Below, in pieces: positions 52,362 to 59,800 of a stretch of DNA of 64,000 bases. Both the position numbers and the translations under genes were made by a program. The stretch spans positions 3,601,694-3,665,693 of the forward strand of contig NZ_CH902583.1 of the NCBI RefSeq assembly GCF_000152965.1, given 5' to 3'. The notes under the pieces were generated by a model. The model saw only the letters and a program-made list of their open reading frames with translations, did not search any database and was not told where the DNA came from. How positions within the stretch are numbered: the stretch's first letter is position 1; the number at the start of each line of letters is the position of its first letter. Origin of the DNA: Roseobacter sp. MED193 (GTDB lineage: Bacteria > Pseudomonadota > Alphaproteobacteria > Rhodobacterales > Rhodobacteraceae).

Positions 52362-52998
52362 AGAGCTGTTTCGCTTCTTCCAAGGTTTCAAACATATTGA
52401 GCTGCCCATTCAACAAAACTGCGGCGGAACGGGCAAATTTTTCCAGGGTTTTGGCCTGGTGCGAGACGATGATGATGGTGGTGGTTTGCAGGCGTTCCTG
52501 AAGGATTGCCCCGGCCTTTTTGTTGAACTCCACATCCGTGGTGCTCGGCATGCCTTCATCAATCAGGTAGATATCAAAATCCAACGCCAGCATCAGCGAA
52601 AAGCTGAACCGGGCGCGCATCCCCGACGAATAGGTGCCTATGGGTTGGTCAAAGTACTCTCCCAGGCCGCAAAGCCAGCGGCAATAGGCCTCGACGTAGT
52701 CAGGGTCCAAGCCGTAGAGGTTGGCGATATAGCGGGCATTTGCCAGCGCCGAGAGGCGACTGACCACCCCGCCCATAAACCCCAGCGGAAAAGAAATCTT
52801 GGATCCACGGCGGATTTCACCCTCGTCAGGTTTCTCCAGCCCTGCCATCATATTGATCAGCGTTGTCTTGCCGGTGCCATTGGGCGCCAGAATGCCCAGT
52901 GATTTGCCCAGCTCAACCCGAAAGGACACCTGATCAAGAATGACCTTGCGCTGGCTTCCTGTCCAAAAGGACTTGCTGACATTTTCAAACTCAAGCAT
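52339..52998 (-). CDS. KpsT-like polysaccharide ABC exporter ATP-binding protein
   Basis: A 219-residue ABC ATPase of the KpsT/Wzt family: Walker A LGILAPNGTGKTTLINMMAG, signature YSSGMRARFSFSLMLAL, Walker B IYLIDEGMPSTTDVEF. The short length and lack of a C-terminal extension fit capsule (group 2) KpsT rather than O-antigen Wzt. No KpsM permease is adjacent on either side. It is the first gene of the operon; its promoter lies in the AT-rich 52999-53316 space. Confidence 0.87.
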   Translation of the reverse strand: MLEFENVSKSFWTGSQRKVILDQVSFRVELGKSLGILAPNGTGKTTLINMMAGLEKPDEGEIRRGSKISFPLGFMGGVVSRLSALANARYIANLYGLDPDYVEAYCRWLCGLGEYFDQPIGTYSSGMRARFSFSLMLALDFDIYLIDEGMPSTTDVEFNKKAGAILQERLQTTTIIIVSHQAKTLEKFARSAAVLLNGQLNMFETLEEAKQLYDYQTQG

Positions 52999-53131
52999 CG
53001 CTTGTTCCGGTTGGTGTTGGCCCCAGGGGTCAGGTTCGGCGGGTTTTCGAGCAGCCTAGGCGACTGCGGTTTCCTTCCCGTTTCTGGAATATCGTAAGAT
53101 TGTTAAGGGTATGGGCTCCGATTTTGGCTTT

Positions 53132-53151
53132 ATTATGTCGAATTATGTCAT
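53132..53151 (-). promoter_or_regulatory. 10-bp tandem repeat in the kpsT upstream region
   Basis: ATTATGTCGA and ATTATGTCAT (53132-53151) repeat with a 10-base period, one helical turn, in an AT-rich 317-base space between kpsT and the uracil-DNA glycosylase gene. Read toward kpsT this is GACATAAT twice, and CATAAT resembles a -10 box. Control of the capsule operon is inferred. No other gene or terminator is seen in 52999-53316. Confidence 0.4.
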
Positions 53152-53316
53152 AAATCTTCAAGGATTGATTAACCATTCTGCTCATTGCCAGGGCTGACAA
53201 GCATGGAAACGATCTCATTGCTTGTTTTCTAACTGTTTTTAAGCTGGAAACAATCGCAATGGTGGTTTGCTATGGGCGACATCGCGCGACAGAGGCGCAA
53301 AATGGAGAGGGGCGCA

Positions 53317-53907
53317 ATGCAGACCACCCAGCTATGTGAGGCGATAACGCAGTGCCGAATTTGCACAGACCGGTTTGCTGCAACCCATACCGGCCATCAG
53401 CCACGCCCTGTTGCGTGGTTTGACGCCTCAGCGCGGATCTTGATCGCTGGCCAGGCACCTGGACTGCGGGTGCATGAGAGCGGCAAGCCTTTTACCGACC
53501 CATCGGGCGACCGTCTCAGGGACTGGTTGGGGCTGGATGAAACGGCGTTTTATGATCGAAAACGGGTAGCGATAGTGCCGATGGGATTTTGCTTTCCTGG
53601 CTATAACGCGCGAAACTCTGATCTGCCCCCGCCACCTATCTGTGCCAAGACCTGGCGCGACCGGGTGATGCAGAGCCTTCCCAATATTGCGCTTACCTTG
53701 GCGATTGGCGCACCAGCCCAGGCCTTTCATTTGGGAGGGAAGGTTCCGGTTGGCCAACGCGTCGCTGCCTGGCGGGACCATGCGCCGCGCGTCTTCCCCT
53801 TGCCACATCCGTCTTGGCGCAATACCGGGTGGTTAAAACGAAACCCGTGGTTTGAGGCAGAGTTGCTGCCGGTGCTGCGCGGGCGGGTTAAGGAGTTGAT
53901 GACATGA
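53317..53907 (+). CDS. Uracil-DNA glycosylase-superfamily protein
   Basis: A 196-residue protein of the uracil-DNA glycosylase fold, probably a base-excision or UDG-like enzyme. Motif A is ARILIAGQAPGLRVHESGKP (GQAPG is typical of the family), and the C-terminal motif is LPHPSWRNTGWLKRNPWFEA (H in LPHPSWRN). An N-terminal CX2C (AITQCRICTDRF) could be part of a cluster-binding set as in family 4 or 5 members. GAGAGGGG precedes ATG 53317. It overlaps the SseB gene by four bases. Confidence 0.82.
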   Translation: MQTTQLCEAITQCRICTDRFAATHTGHQPRPVAWFDASARILIAGQAPGLRVHESGKPFTDPSGDRLRDWLGLDETAFYDRKRVAIVPMGFCFPGYNARNSDLPPPPICAKTWRDRVMQSLPNIALTLAIGAPAQAFHLGGKVPVGQRVAAWRDHAPRVFPLPHPSWRNTGWLKRNPWFEAELLPVLRGRVKELMT

Positions 53908-54710
53908 GTGACACACCCCTAGAAGATGTGACGCCGCTGGACCAGGCCCATGCGGCGATGCAGGAGGCTCCAGAGGACGGTGTGGCGCGGCTACGGTTTT
54001 ATGAACGTCTGGCAGACAGCGAGTTGTTCATGATGTTGAGCAAAGAGCCGGAAGGGGAGCATATCGCGCCAGAACTGTTTGAAACGCCTGAGGGTCGGTT
54101 TGTGCTGGTGTTCGACCGCGAAGAACGCCTTGCACAATTCGCCGGAGCGGCGGTGCCCTATGCCGGGCTGGCCGGGCGTGGCGTGGTTGAGATGCTTGCA
54201 GGGCAGGGCATTGGTCTCGGCGTGAACCTGGAGGTGGCGCCGTCTTCTACGCTCCTGCCAGCTGACGCCATTGGTTGGCTCCATGAGACCTTGCAAAATG
54301 CGCCGGATCAGGTCGAGGCCGAGATCGAGGAGCTTTTGCCTCCCAGCGGGCTGCCGGAGATCCTGCTCACGGCGCTGGATGTCAAGCTTGCAACAGCTGC
54401 AGGGTTGGCAGCTTCTGCCTATCTGGTCTCACTGCGCTACGTGGGGGGAGGGCAGGGGCATCTGTTGGGCTTTGTAGCTGCAAACCCAGAGGCCGAACCG
54501 GCCTTGGCGCAGGCGGTCAGCGAGGCCCTGACCTTCTCCGGGATAGAGGCAGGGGCTTTGGACGTTGGCTTCTTCGCTGCTGCAGATCAGATGGCAGCGC
54601 GGCTGGCGCGGGTCGGCTTGCGCTTTGATCTGCCAAAGCCAGAGGAGGCGAAGCTTTATCAGCCGAAAATACCAGGCGGTGATCCGGATGCGCCCCCGAT
54701 CCTGAGGTAG
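53904..54710 (+). CDS. SseB-family protein
   Basis: A 268-residue protein with an SseB N-terminal domain (about 30-150: LRFYERLADSELFMMLSKEP, then FVLVFDREERLAQFAGAAVPYAGLAGRGVVEML), in the enhanced-serine-sensitivity family. The C-terminal 110 residues resemble the second SseB domain (VLATAAGLAASAYLVSLRYVG). The function is unclear in bacteria. The ATG overlaps the UDG-like gene's stop (ATGA), so the two form an operon. Confidence 0.8.
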   Translation: MSDTPLEDVTPLDQAHAAMQEAPEDGVARLRFYERLADSELFMMLSKEPEGEHIAPELFETPEGRFVLVFDREERLAQFAGAAVPYAGLAGRGVVEMLAGQGIGLGVNLEVAPSSTLLPADAIGWLHETLQNAPDQVEAEIEELLPPSGLPEILLTALDVKLATAAGLAASAYLVSLRYVGGGQGHLLGFVAANPEAEPALAQAVSEALTFSGIEAGALDVGFFAAADQMAARLARVGLRFDLPKPEEAKLYQPKIPGGDPDAPPILR

Positions 54711-54724
54711 AGAAAAACAGAGAC

Positions 54725-54742
54725 AGGGGCAGAGCCCCCCCC
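54725..54742. repeat. Short REP-like hairpin after sseB
   Basis: GGGGCAGAGCCCCCCCCA is the GGGGC-AGA-GCCCC hairpin shared with the REP copies at 17711 and 34823, without the AAATAT part. It lies 15 bases after the sseB stop and may also act as a weak terminator. Confidence 0.45.
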
Positions 54743-54794
54743 ATAGGCGGTCATCGAACCAGCGCAGGCAGCGTCGGCTCGATGCCTTGGTGAT

Positions 54795-55676
54795 TTAGCT
54801 GCCGCCTTCGGTAGGCTCCAACTTGTCCTGGGTTTTGGTGTCAAAATCGCCCGCATCGTGGCGCTCACGCAGTTGCGTATGCAGCGCGCCAAAGGCACGG
54901 TTCACCATGCGTCCACGGCTAACGGCAGGGCGGGCGTCGATCTCTTTGGCCCACCGCATCACATGAGTATAGCTTTCCACATCCAGGAACTCGGCCGCTT
55001 CATAGAGCCGCCCCAGCACCAATTGACCATACCAGGGCCAGATCGCAATATCGGCGATGCTATAGTTGTCGCCAGCGATAAACCTGTTCTCGGCCAGTTG
55101 TCGGTCCAAGACATCCAATTGACGTTTCGTCTCCATAGTAAAGCGGTCAATGGGATATTGCCATTTTTCTGGCGCATAGGCGTAGAAATGGCCAAAGCCG
55201 CCGCCTAGGTAGGGCGCGCTGCCCATTTGCCAGAACAGCCAGTTCATGACTTCGGTGCGCGCGGGGCCATCTGTGGGAAGGAATTCGCCGAATTTTTCGG
55301 CCAGGTGGACCAGCATGGACCCAGATTCAAACACGCGCAGCGGTGTCTCGCCACTGCGGTCATGCAGGGCGGGGATCTTTGAGTTTGGGTTGACCGCTAC
55401 AAAGCCGGATCCAAACTGATCGCCTTCGCCAATATTGATCAACCAGGCATCGTATTCTGCCCCCGTGTGACCCTTCGCCAAGAGCTCTTCCAGCATCACC
55501 GTGACCTTGACCCCATTGGGCGTGGCGAGAGAATAGAGTTGGAACGGATGCTTGCCCACTGGCAGCTCTTTGTCATGGGTCGCCCCGGCGATCGGGCGGT
55601 TGATCGAGGCAAACCGCCCACCGTTGTCCTTTTCCCATGTCCAGACCTGCGGTGGGGTGTAGGTTGTATCACTCAT
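54795..55676 (-). CDS. yghU: Glutathione-dependent disulfide-bond oxidoreductase (YghU-type)
   Basis: A 293-residue glutathione-transferase-fold protein of the Nu/YghU class, which reduces disulfides with glutathione. The N-terminal stretch YTPPQVWTWEKDNGGRFASI, then NRPIAGATHDKELPVGKHPF, precedes the thioredoxin-fold domain; the GSH-binding IPALHDRSGETPLRVFESGSMLVHLA and PYLGGGFGHFYAYAPEKWQY are YghU landmarks. The length matches E. coli YghU. It is divergent from the YHS gene. Confidence 0.9.
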   Translation of the reverse strand: MSDTTYTPPQVWTWEKDNGGRFASINRPIAGATHDKELPVGKHPFQLYSLATPNGVKVTVMLEELLAKGHTGAEYDAWLINIGEGDQFGSGFVAVNPNSKIPALHDRSGETPLRVFESGSMLVHLAEKFGEFLPTDGPARTEVMNWLFWQMGSAPYLGGGFGHFYAYAPEKWQYPIDRFTMETKRQLDVLDRQLAENRFIAGDNYSIADIAIWPWYGQLVLGRLYEAAEFLDVESYTHVMRWAKEIDARPAVSRGRMVNRAFGALHTQLRERHDAGDFDTKTQDKLEPTEGGS

Positions 55677-55812
55677 CTGAAGGAGCCCTGTCTTTGTTAG
55701 CGGTATGATAGCTGCGTGACGCCAAGCTGCGAAAACGCGCGATGGTTAAAGAATAGGGGCTTTGTTCAAAATTCCAATGACTGGAAGGTCTGATCCTATC
55801 AACTTTTTGCGC

Positions 55813-55874
55813 GTTCACGAAAATTCCCAGGTGAAACACAGTCCCGTGAGCCCCGTTTCACCGCTCAAGTGAAC
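55813..55874. promoter_or_regulatory. Nested inverted repeats in the yghU/YHS divergent space
   Basis: GTTCAC (55813-55818) and GTGAAC (55869-55874) enclose GGTGAAAC (55830-55837) and GTTTCACC (55855-55862), both perfect inverted pairs. The 62-base element sits upstream of both yghU and the YHS gene. It may be an operator or a cruciform-forming site; no protein can be named. Confidence 0.4.
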
Positions 55875-55971
55875 AGGCTAACCTACCTTGGAACGGGGGC
55901 TGTCGTTCTGATGCAGCTCACAGATTCAAACGCCGCATTTGGCGTTGATTTAACTCAGGAGAATGACACAG

Positions 55972-56487
55972 ATGAAGCGATTTGCATTTGCCGCACTGGC
56001 GGCCATCAGTTTTGGTCTGCCAGCATTTGCGGGGCCACAGTTTGTGGATCAGACGGGTTATGCGGTTTCGGGTTATGATGTTGTTGCCTATCGCAGCCTT
56101 GAACAGAGCGCGGTTGGGCAGCAACAGCCCGCCGGCGTGCCAGGACGTGCGGATATCACCGCCGAATATAACGGGGTTCAATTTGCCTTTGCCAGCGAAG
56201 AGAACCGGGCGAAGTTTCTTGAGAACCCTGCCTATTTCGCTCCGCAATATGATGGTCATTGCGCCTATGGCGTCTCCAAGGGCGGTAAGGTCCCCGGCAA
56301 CCCGAACCTTTGGCGTATCGTTGATGACCGGCTGTATCTAAACATAACCAAAAATGTGGTGGGATTCTGGGAAGAAGACATCCCTGGCAACATCAATCTG
56401 GCCGAGGGCAACTGGCCTGGCATTGAGGCAGGGGATGCTTCCAATCGAAAGATCCCCAACTTTAGCTCCAGCGCTCCTGAGAGCTGA
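55972..56487 (+). CDS. YHS-domain secreted protein
   Basis: A 171-residue protein with a signal peptide (MKRFAFAALAAISFGLPAFA) and a YHS-like metal-binding domain (about 35-105): VSGYDVVAYRSLEQSAVG and YNGVQFAFASEENRAKFLEN, then QYDGHCAYGVSKGGKVPG. It is probably periplasmic; a role in metal delivery or redox is inferred. AGGAGA sits about 10 bases before ATG 55972; an ATG nine bases upstream is too close to it. Confidence 0.85.
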   Translation: MKRFAFAALAAISFGLPAFAGPQFVDQTGYAVSGYDVVAYRSLEQSAVGQQQPAGVPGRADITAEYNGVQFAFASEENRAKFLENPAYFAPQYDGHCAYGVSKGGKVPGNPNLWRIVDDRLYLNITKNVVGFWEEDIPGNINLAEGNWPGIEAGDASNRKIPNFSSSAPES

Positions 56488-56564
56488 AGACAGAGTATTC
56501 AACATTGGTTTGGGCCCTGGCATTTGCCGGGGCTTTCCTTTTCTGGGGTGCTCAACAGGGGCTC

Positions 56565-56576
56565 GGGGGGGGGGGG
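56565..56576. repeat. 12-base poly-G tract
   Basis: Twelve consecutive G residues lie between the convergent YHS and LysR genes, 18 bases from the LysR stop. It is outside any gene I call. Such tracts are slippage-prone; length variation would not shift either frame. Confidence 0.8.
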
Positions 56577-56594
56577 AGGAGTGTCATGAGTTTT

Positions 56595-57470
56595 TCATTT
56601 CTTGGCAAGGAAGTTGATGAACAGGGCGGAGAGGCCTTCTTTGGGCGCATTGGGGGGCCAAACTGCATAGACCCCAACCGAGGCCACGTTCCAGTCTGGC
56701 AGCACCCGGCGGACCAAACCGGCAGCGATGTCCTCGTGGGTGAGATATTCCGGGACCAATGCCAGCCCGGCACCGCTTCGCGCCAGATGATACAGCGCGT
56801 GCGCATCATTGACGCTGAGACGTGGATTGGGTTTCAGGGTTATCACATGCTTCCCCTCGGTGCGGAATTCAGTCGTCAACCCAACCTGCGCCAGTGTAAG
56901 CCAATCCCAATCCTGTAGATCATTTGGAGACTCCGGCTTTGACCGTTGGTCTACATAAGACTGCGCCGCAATGAGATAGCGTTGAACATCAAACAGTTTT
57001 CGCGCCTTCAGACTACTGTCTTCGAGCCAGCCCATACGCAGGGCCACGTCAATCCCGTCGGCAATCACCTCGCGCCGCAAATCGGAAAAATCCAGGGTCA
57101 GTCGCACCGCTGGATAGGTGGCGGTGAATTGAGCAATCCGATCCACTACATGGGACTGCGCCAGGGCGGCAGGGATGGTGATCTGCAACTCTCCCGAAGG
57201 CTGGGCTGCCTGATCCGAAACTGCCTGAAGGCCTGTTTCCGCCGCCTCCAACATGGCCCTTGCGGATCCGATCAATCGTTCTCCGTCCCGGGTCAGCGAC
57301 AGCCTGCGGGTTGAACGGTAAAGCAGGGCCACCCCCAGATGGTGTTCCAGCTGGGTGATATGGTGGCTGACGACGGAAGGAGACAGGCGCAGAGCTTGGG
57401 CTGCGGCGCGAAAGGAGCCGTGATCCACGGTTTTGGCAAAGATTGCGACTTGGCGCAGGTGGTCTAGCAT
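56595..57470 (-). CDS. LysR-family transcriptional regulator
   Basis: A 291-residue LysR regulator. The N-terminal helix-turn-helix (about 1-60) reads MLDHLRQVAIFAKTVDHGSF and RAAAQALRLSPSVVSHHITQLEHHLGVALLYRSTRRLSLT. The effector domain (about 90-290) has DFSDLRREVIADGIDVALRM. It is divergent from the ester-cyclase-like gene with 129 bases between them, the usual layout when LysR regulates the neighbour. Confidence 0.93.
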   Translation of the reverse strand: MLDHLRQVAIFAKTVDHGSFRAAAQALRLSPSVVSHHITQLEHHLGVALLYRSTRRLSLTRDGERLIGSARAMLEAAETGLQAVSDQAAQPSGELQITIPAALAQSHVVDRIAQFTATYPAVRLTLDFSDLRREVIADGIDVALRMGWLEDSSLKARKLFDVQRYLIAAQSYVDQRSKPESPNDLQDWDWLTLAQVGLTTEFRTEGKHVITLKPNPRLSVNDAHALYHLARSGAGLALVPEYLTHEDIAAGLVRRVLPDWNVASVGVYAVWPPNAPKEGLSALFINFLAKK

Positions 57471-57483
57471 TACTAAAGAATCC

Positions 57484-57544
57484 AGAACAGTGAACTTTAT
57501 TTATCCCAACTTATGCTTTTAAGCCTTGAGGTCCATCCTGTTCT
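57484..57544. promoter_or_regulatory. Inverted repeat in the LysR/ester-cyclase divergent space
   Basis: AGAACAG (57484-57490) and CTGTTCT (57538-57544) are perfect inverted arms 47 bases apart. CTTATGCTTTTAAG lies between them. LysR proteins bind inverted arms in divergent promoters, so this is a candidate site; it is wider than a classical LysR box. Confidence 0.35.
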
Positions 57545-57599
57545 CAGGGGCTGATTTCAGTCACGCCTCCAAAGAAACCTGAGGATATGGAGACAACAG

Positions 57600-58079
57600 A
57601 TGAAAATGATCAACGCACTGGCCGCAGGAGCGCTGCTACTGAGCTTGCCTCTGGCGCAGGCCGCTGCAGCTGATGACAGGGCAACGGTGAAGGTGTTTTA
57701 TGACTTCCTGAGCAACCCGGCCTCCCAGGCCCATGCCGAAGCCTTTGATGCGGTTTTGGCCGAGAACTGGCAGAGCATCGGCGACTATTCCGGCAAGACC
57801 AAATCCGGCGATCAGCTGATGGGCCAGATGGGAGGCTTTGCCAAGCTGATCCCAGATCTCAACTGGGAGGTCGAGGAGATGATCCAAGGAGGCAATCGAG
57901 TGGTTGTGCGGGGGCGCGCCACGGGCACCCCAAACGGGCCGTTTTTTGGGGTTGATGGCGCGGGCAAGAGCTTTGAGATTATGAGCATTGACATTCATAC
58001 CATCGAAGATGGCAAGATTGCCCAGACCTACCATGTCGAGGATTGGTCAGGAGCCCTGCGCCAGTTGAGCGGCAAGTAA
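57600..58079 (+). CDS. SnoaL-like ester-cyclase-fold periplasmic protein
   Basis: A 159-residue NTF2-fold protein of the SnoaL/ester cyclase type with a signal peptide (MKMINALAAGALLLSLPLAQ, cleavage near AAAADD). The pattern FYDFLSNPASQAHAEAFDAV, WQSIGDYSGKTKSGDQL and MSIDIHTIEDGKIAQTYHVEDWSGALRQL is typical. The substrate is unknown; its export to the periplasm is unusual for the family. Start could also be ATG 57606. Confidence 0.82.
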   Translation: MKMINALAAGALLLSLPLAQAAAADDRATVKVFYDFLSNPASQAHAEAFDAVLAENWQSIGDYSGKTKSGDQLMGQMGGFAKLIPDLNWEVEEMIQGGNRVVVRGRATGTPNGPFFGVDGAGKSFEIMSIDIHTIEDGKIAQTYHVEDWSGALRQLSGK

Positions 58080-58136
58080 GCTTCCGCAGCAGCGACACTC
58101 AAAAACTGGATGCATCGCAACCAATCAAAACAACAG

Positions 58137-58167
58137 AAAAGCCCCGTGCCAATTGGCCGGGGCTTTT
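58137..58167. terminator. Bidirectional terminator between the ester-cyclase gene and gcrA
   Basis: AAAAGCCCCG (58137-58146) pairs with CGGGGCTTTT (58158-58167), and inside it GCC-AATT-GGC continues the stem after one unpaired T. A run of four T follows on both strands, so it can stop both the ester-cyclase transcript and gcrA. Confidence 0.85.
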
Positions 58168-58217
58168 GCGTCTGTGTAAGAATTGAACCTAGCCAGTTGG
58201 GCCGGAACCTTCCAAGA

Positions 58218-58808
58218 TTACCGTTTGCGGTCGCGGCGGGCGCTCATCGGTTGGAACGCTACACCCACGTGGGCCTCACAATAGGGTTTGCCCTGCTGCA
58301 CTGGCAGGCCGCAGAACCAGAAGTCCTCGGTGGCGGGATCGCCGACGGGCCATTTGCATGTGCGTTCGGTCAGCTCCATCAAAGACAGTTTCTTAGCCTT
58401 CTTTTCGATCTCATTGACTTTTGCCAAGGCCTCAGGGCTGATCTCATTTGCCGAAGGCTGCGGTGGCAGCGGCTGGCCGGCGGGGATGATCTGCTTACGG
58501 GCAGGTACCAGGGGGCGGGACGCCGATGCCGGTGCCGCTGCAGGCGGCGGGGTTACCGGACGCGCAGGCTCTGTCTTGGGCTGCGGTTTTGGCTTTGGCG
58601 CCGGTTTGGCGGCCGCTGCGGGCTTTTCTTTAGGCTCGGCTGCGGCCTTGGCGCCAGTGGTGGCGCGGTTGGACAGGCCGAGGCGATGCACCTTGCCAAT
58701 CACAGCATTGCGGGTCACCCCACCCAGTTCTTTGGCGATCTGGCTGGCCGACTGACCTTCGCCCCACATCTTCTTGAGCAATTCGACGCGATCGTCTGTC
58801 CAGGACAT
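58218..58808 (-). CDS. gcrA: GcrA cell-cycle regulator
   Basis: A 196-residue regulator of the alphaproteobacterial cell cycle that binds sigma-70 holoenzyme at CcrM-methylated GANTC promoters. The N-terminal DNA-binding region is MSWTDDRVELLKKMWGEGQS, then ASQIAKELGGVTRNAVIGKV. A Pro/Ala/Lys-rich linker spans about 60-125, and the C-terminal sigma-contact domain has CKWPVGDPATEDFWFCGLPV and CEAHVGVAFQP. ATG 58808 is the family start; a longer frame to 58823 is not needed. A GAATC (GANTC) site lies at 58840-58844, 32 bases upstream. Confidence 0.95.
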   Translation of the reverse strand: MSWTDDRVELLKKMWGEGQSASQIAKELGGVTRNAVIGKVHRLGLSNRATTGAKAAAEPKEKPAAAAKPAPKPKPQPKTEPARPVTPPPAAAPASASRPLVPARKQIIPAGQPLPPQPSANEISPEALAKVNEIEKKAKKLSLMELTERTCKWPVGDPATEDFWFCGLPVQQGKPYCEAHVGVAFQPMSARRDRKR

Positions 58809-58969
58809 CTGTTGCCTTTCCAAGCTAATAGCGGCCCCAGAATCCTGCGGCCGCCATCGAGTTCCGTATTCAGTCCCCTATCTTAATCACTGGGCACAGA
58901 GTTACAAGAGACCTTGCGCCTCAGAACCCAAGCGCTATGCAGTGAAAGCACAACAAATGTGGGGAAACC

Positions 58970-59800
58970 ATGGCAGAGCAGCGGTCAAACGATCAGGTGG
59001 GCTATCAGATTGCCCTTGGTGAGCGCCGGTTTGGCCGCGTGAACTGGCTGGGGCTTTACACCCTGGCTCAAAGAGAAATTACCCGTTTTCTGGTGGTCTG
59101 GACGCAAACACTAATGGCGCCGCTGGTGACAGCCGGCCTATTTTTGCTGATCTTCAACCTCGCCATCGGCCCTAAACGGGGCGATGTTATGGGCGTGCCC
59201 TTCCTACATTTCCTGGCCCCTGGCATCATGATGATGACGGTGATCCAGAATGCCTTTGCCAATACGTCATCGTCGCTGGTGATTTCAAAGGTACAGGGAA
59301 ATATCGTCGATACGCTTATGCCGCCTCTGTCTGGGGTGGAAATCCTACTGGGCTATCTTGCCGGAGCCGTGGTGCGGGGCACACTGGTGGCCTGTGGTAT
59401 TGCCCTTGGGCTGGGCCTGGTGTTGCAGATCGTTCCAGCCCATCCGCTCGTTTCCCTGGTTTTCATTGTTCTGGGAGCCGTTTTTCTGGGGGGGCTCGGT
59501 ATCGTCGCCGGTATCTTTGCCAATAAGTTTGACCAGATGGCGGCGATCACCAATTTTATCGTCACCCCCTTGGCGTTTTTGTCTGGCACCTTTTATTCGA
59601 TCAACGCGCTGCCGCCTGTTTTGCACGCTTTGGCGCAGGTGAATCCGGTGTTCTATCTGATTGATGGGTTGCGCTTTGGCATGATCGGCACCTCCGATGG
59701 CGATCCCTTCGTGGGTATGGCGATCTGTGCAGGGTCCAGTCTGGCCATCTGTCTTCTGGCCTGGGCCATGCTGCGCAGCGGCTACCGCCTCAAGGCTTGA
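58970..59800 (+). CDS. ABC-2 type transporter permease
   Basis: A 276-residue membrane protein with six spans of the ABC-2 export type (NodJ/YadH-like): LYTLAQREITRFLVVWTQTL, GDVMGVPFLHFLAPGIMMMT, VIQNAFANTSSSLVISKVQG, then LAFLSGTFYSINALPPVLHA. No ATPase gene is beside it. It could serve as the missing permease for a polysaccharide exporter, but it lacks specific KpsM features and lies 6 kb away from kpsT. The ATG 58970 follows GGGGAAACC. Confidence 0.85.
   Translation: MAEQRSNDQVGYQIALGERRFGRVNWLGLYTLAQREITRFLVVWTQTLMAPLVTAGLFLLIFNLAIGPKRGDVMGVPFLHFLAPGIMMMTVIQNAFANTSSSLVISKVQGNIVDTLMPPLSGVEILLGYLAGAVVRGTLVACGIALGLGLVLQIVPAHPLVSLVFIVLGAVFLGGLGIVAGIFANKFDQMAAITNFIVTPLAFLSGTFYSINALPPVLHALAQVNPVFYLIDGLRFGMIGTSDGDPFVGMAICAGSSLAICLLAWAMLRSGYRLKA

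Noticed and set aside
53169-53176. TTAACCAT resembling half of a CtrA site near kpsT
   Set aside because: The second half-site at the right spacing is missing, so CtrA control is not supported.
58970-59800. Calling the ABC-2 permease the KpsM of the capsule operon
   Set aside because: It is 6 kb away, on the other strand and closer to NodJ/YadH-type permeases; only listed as a possibility.
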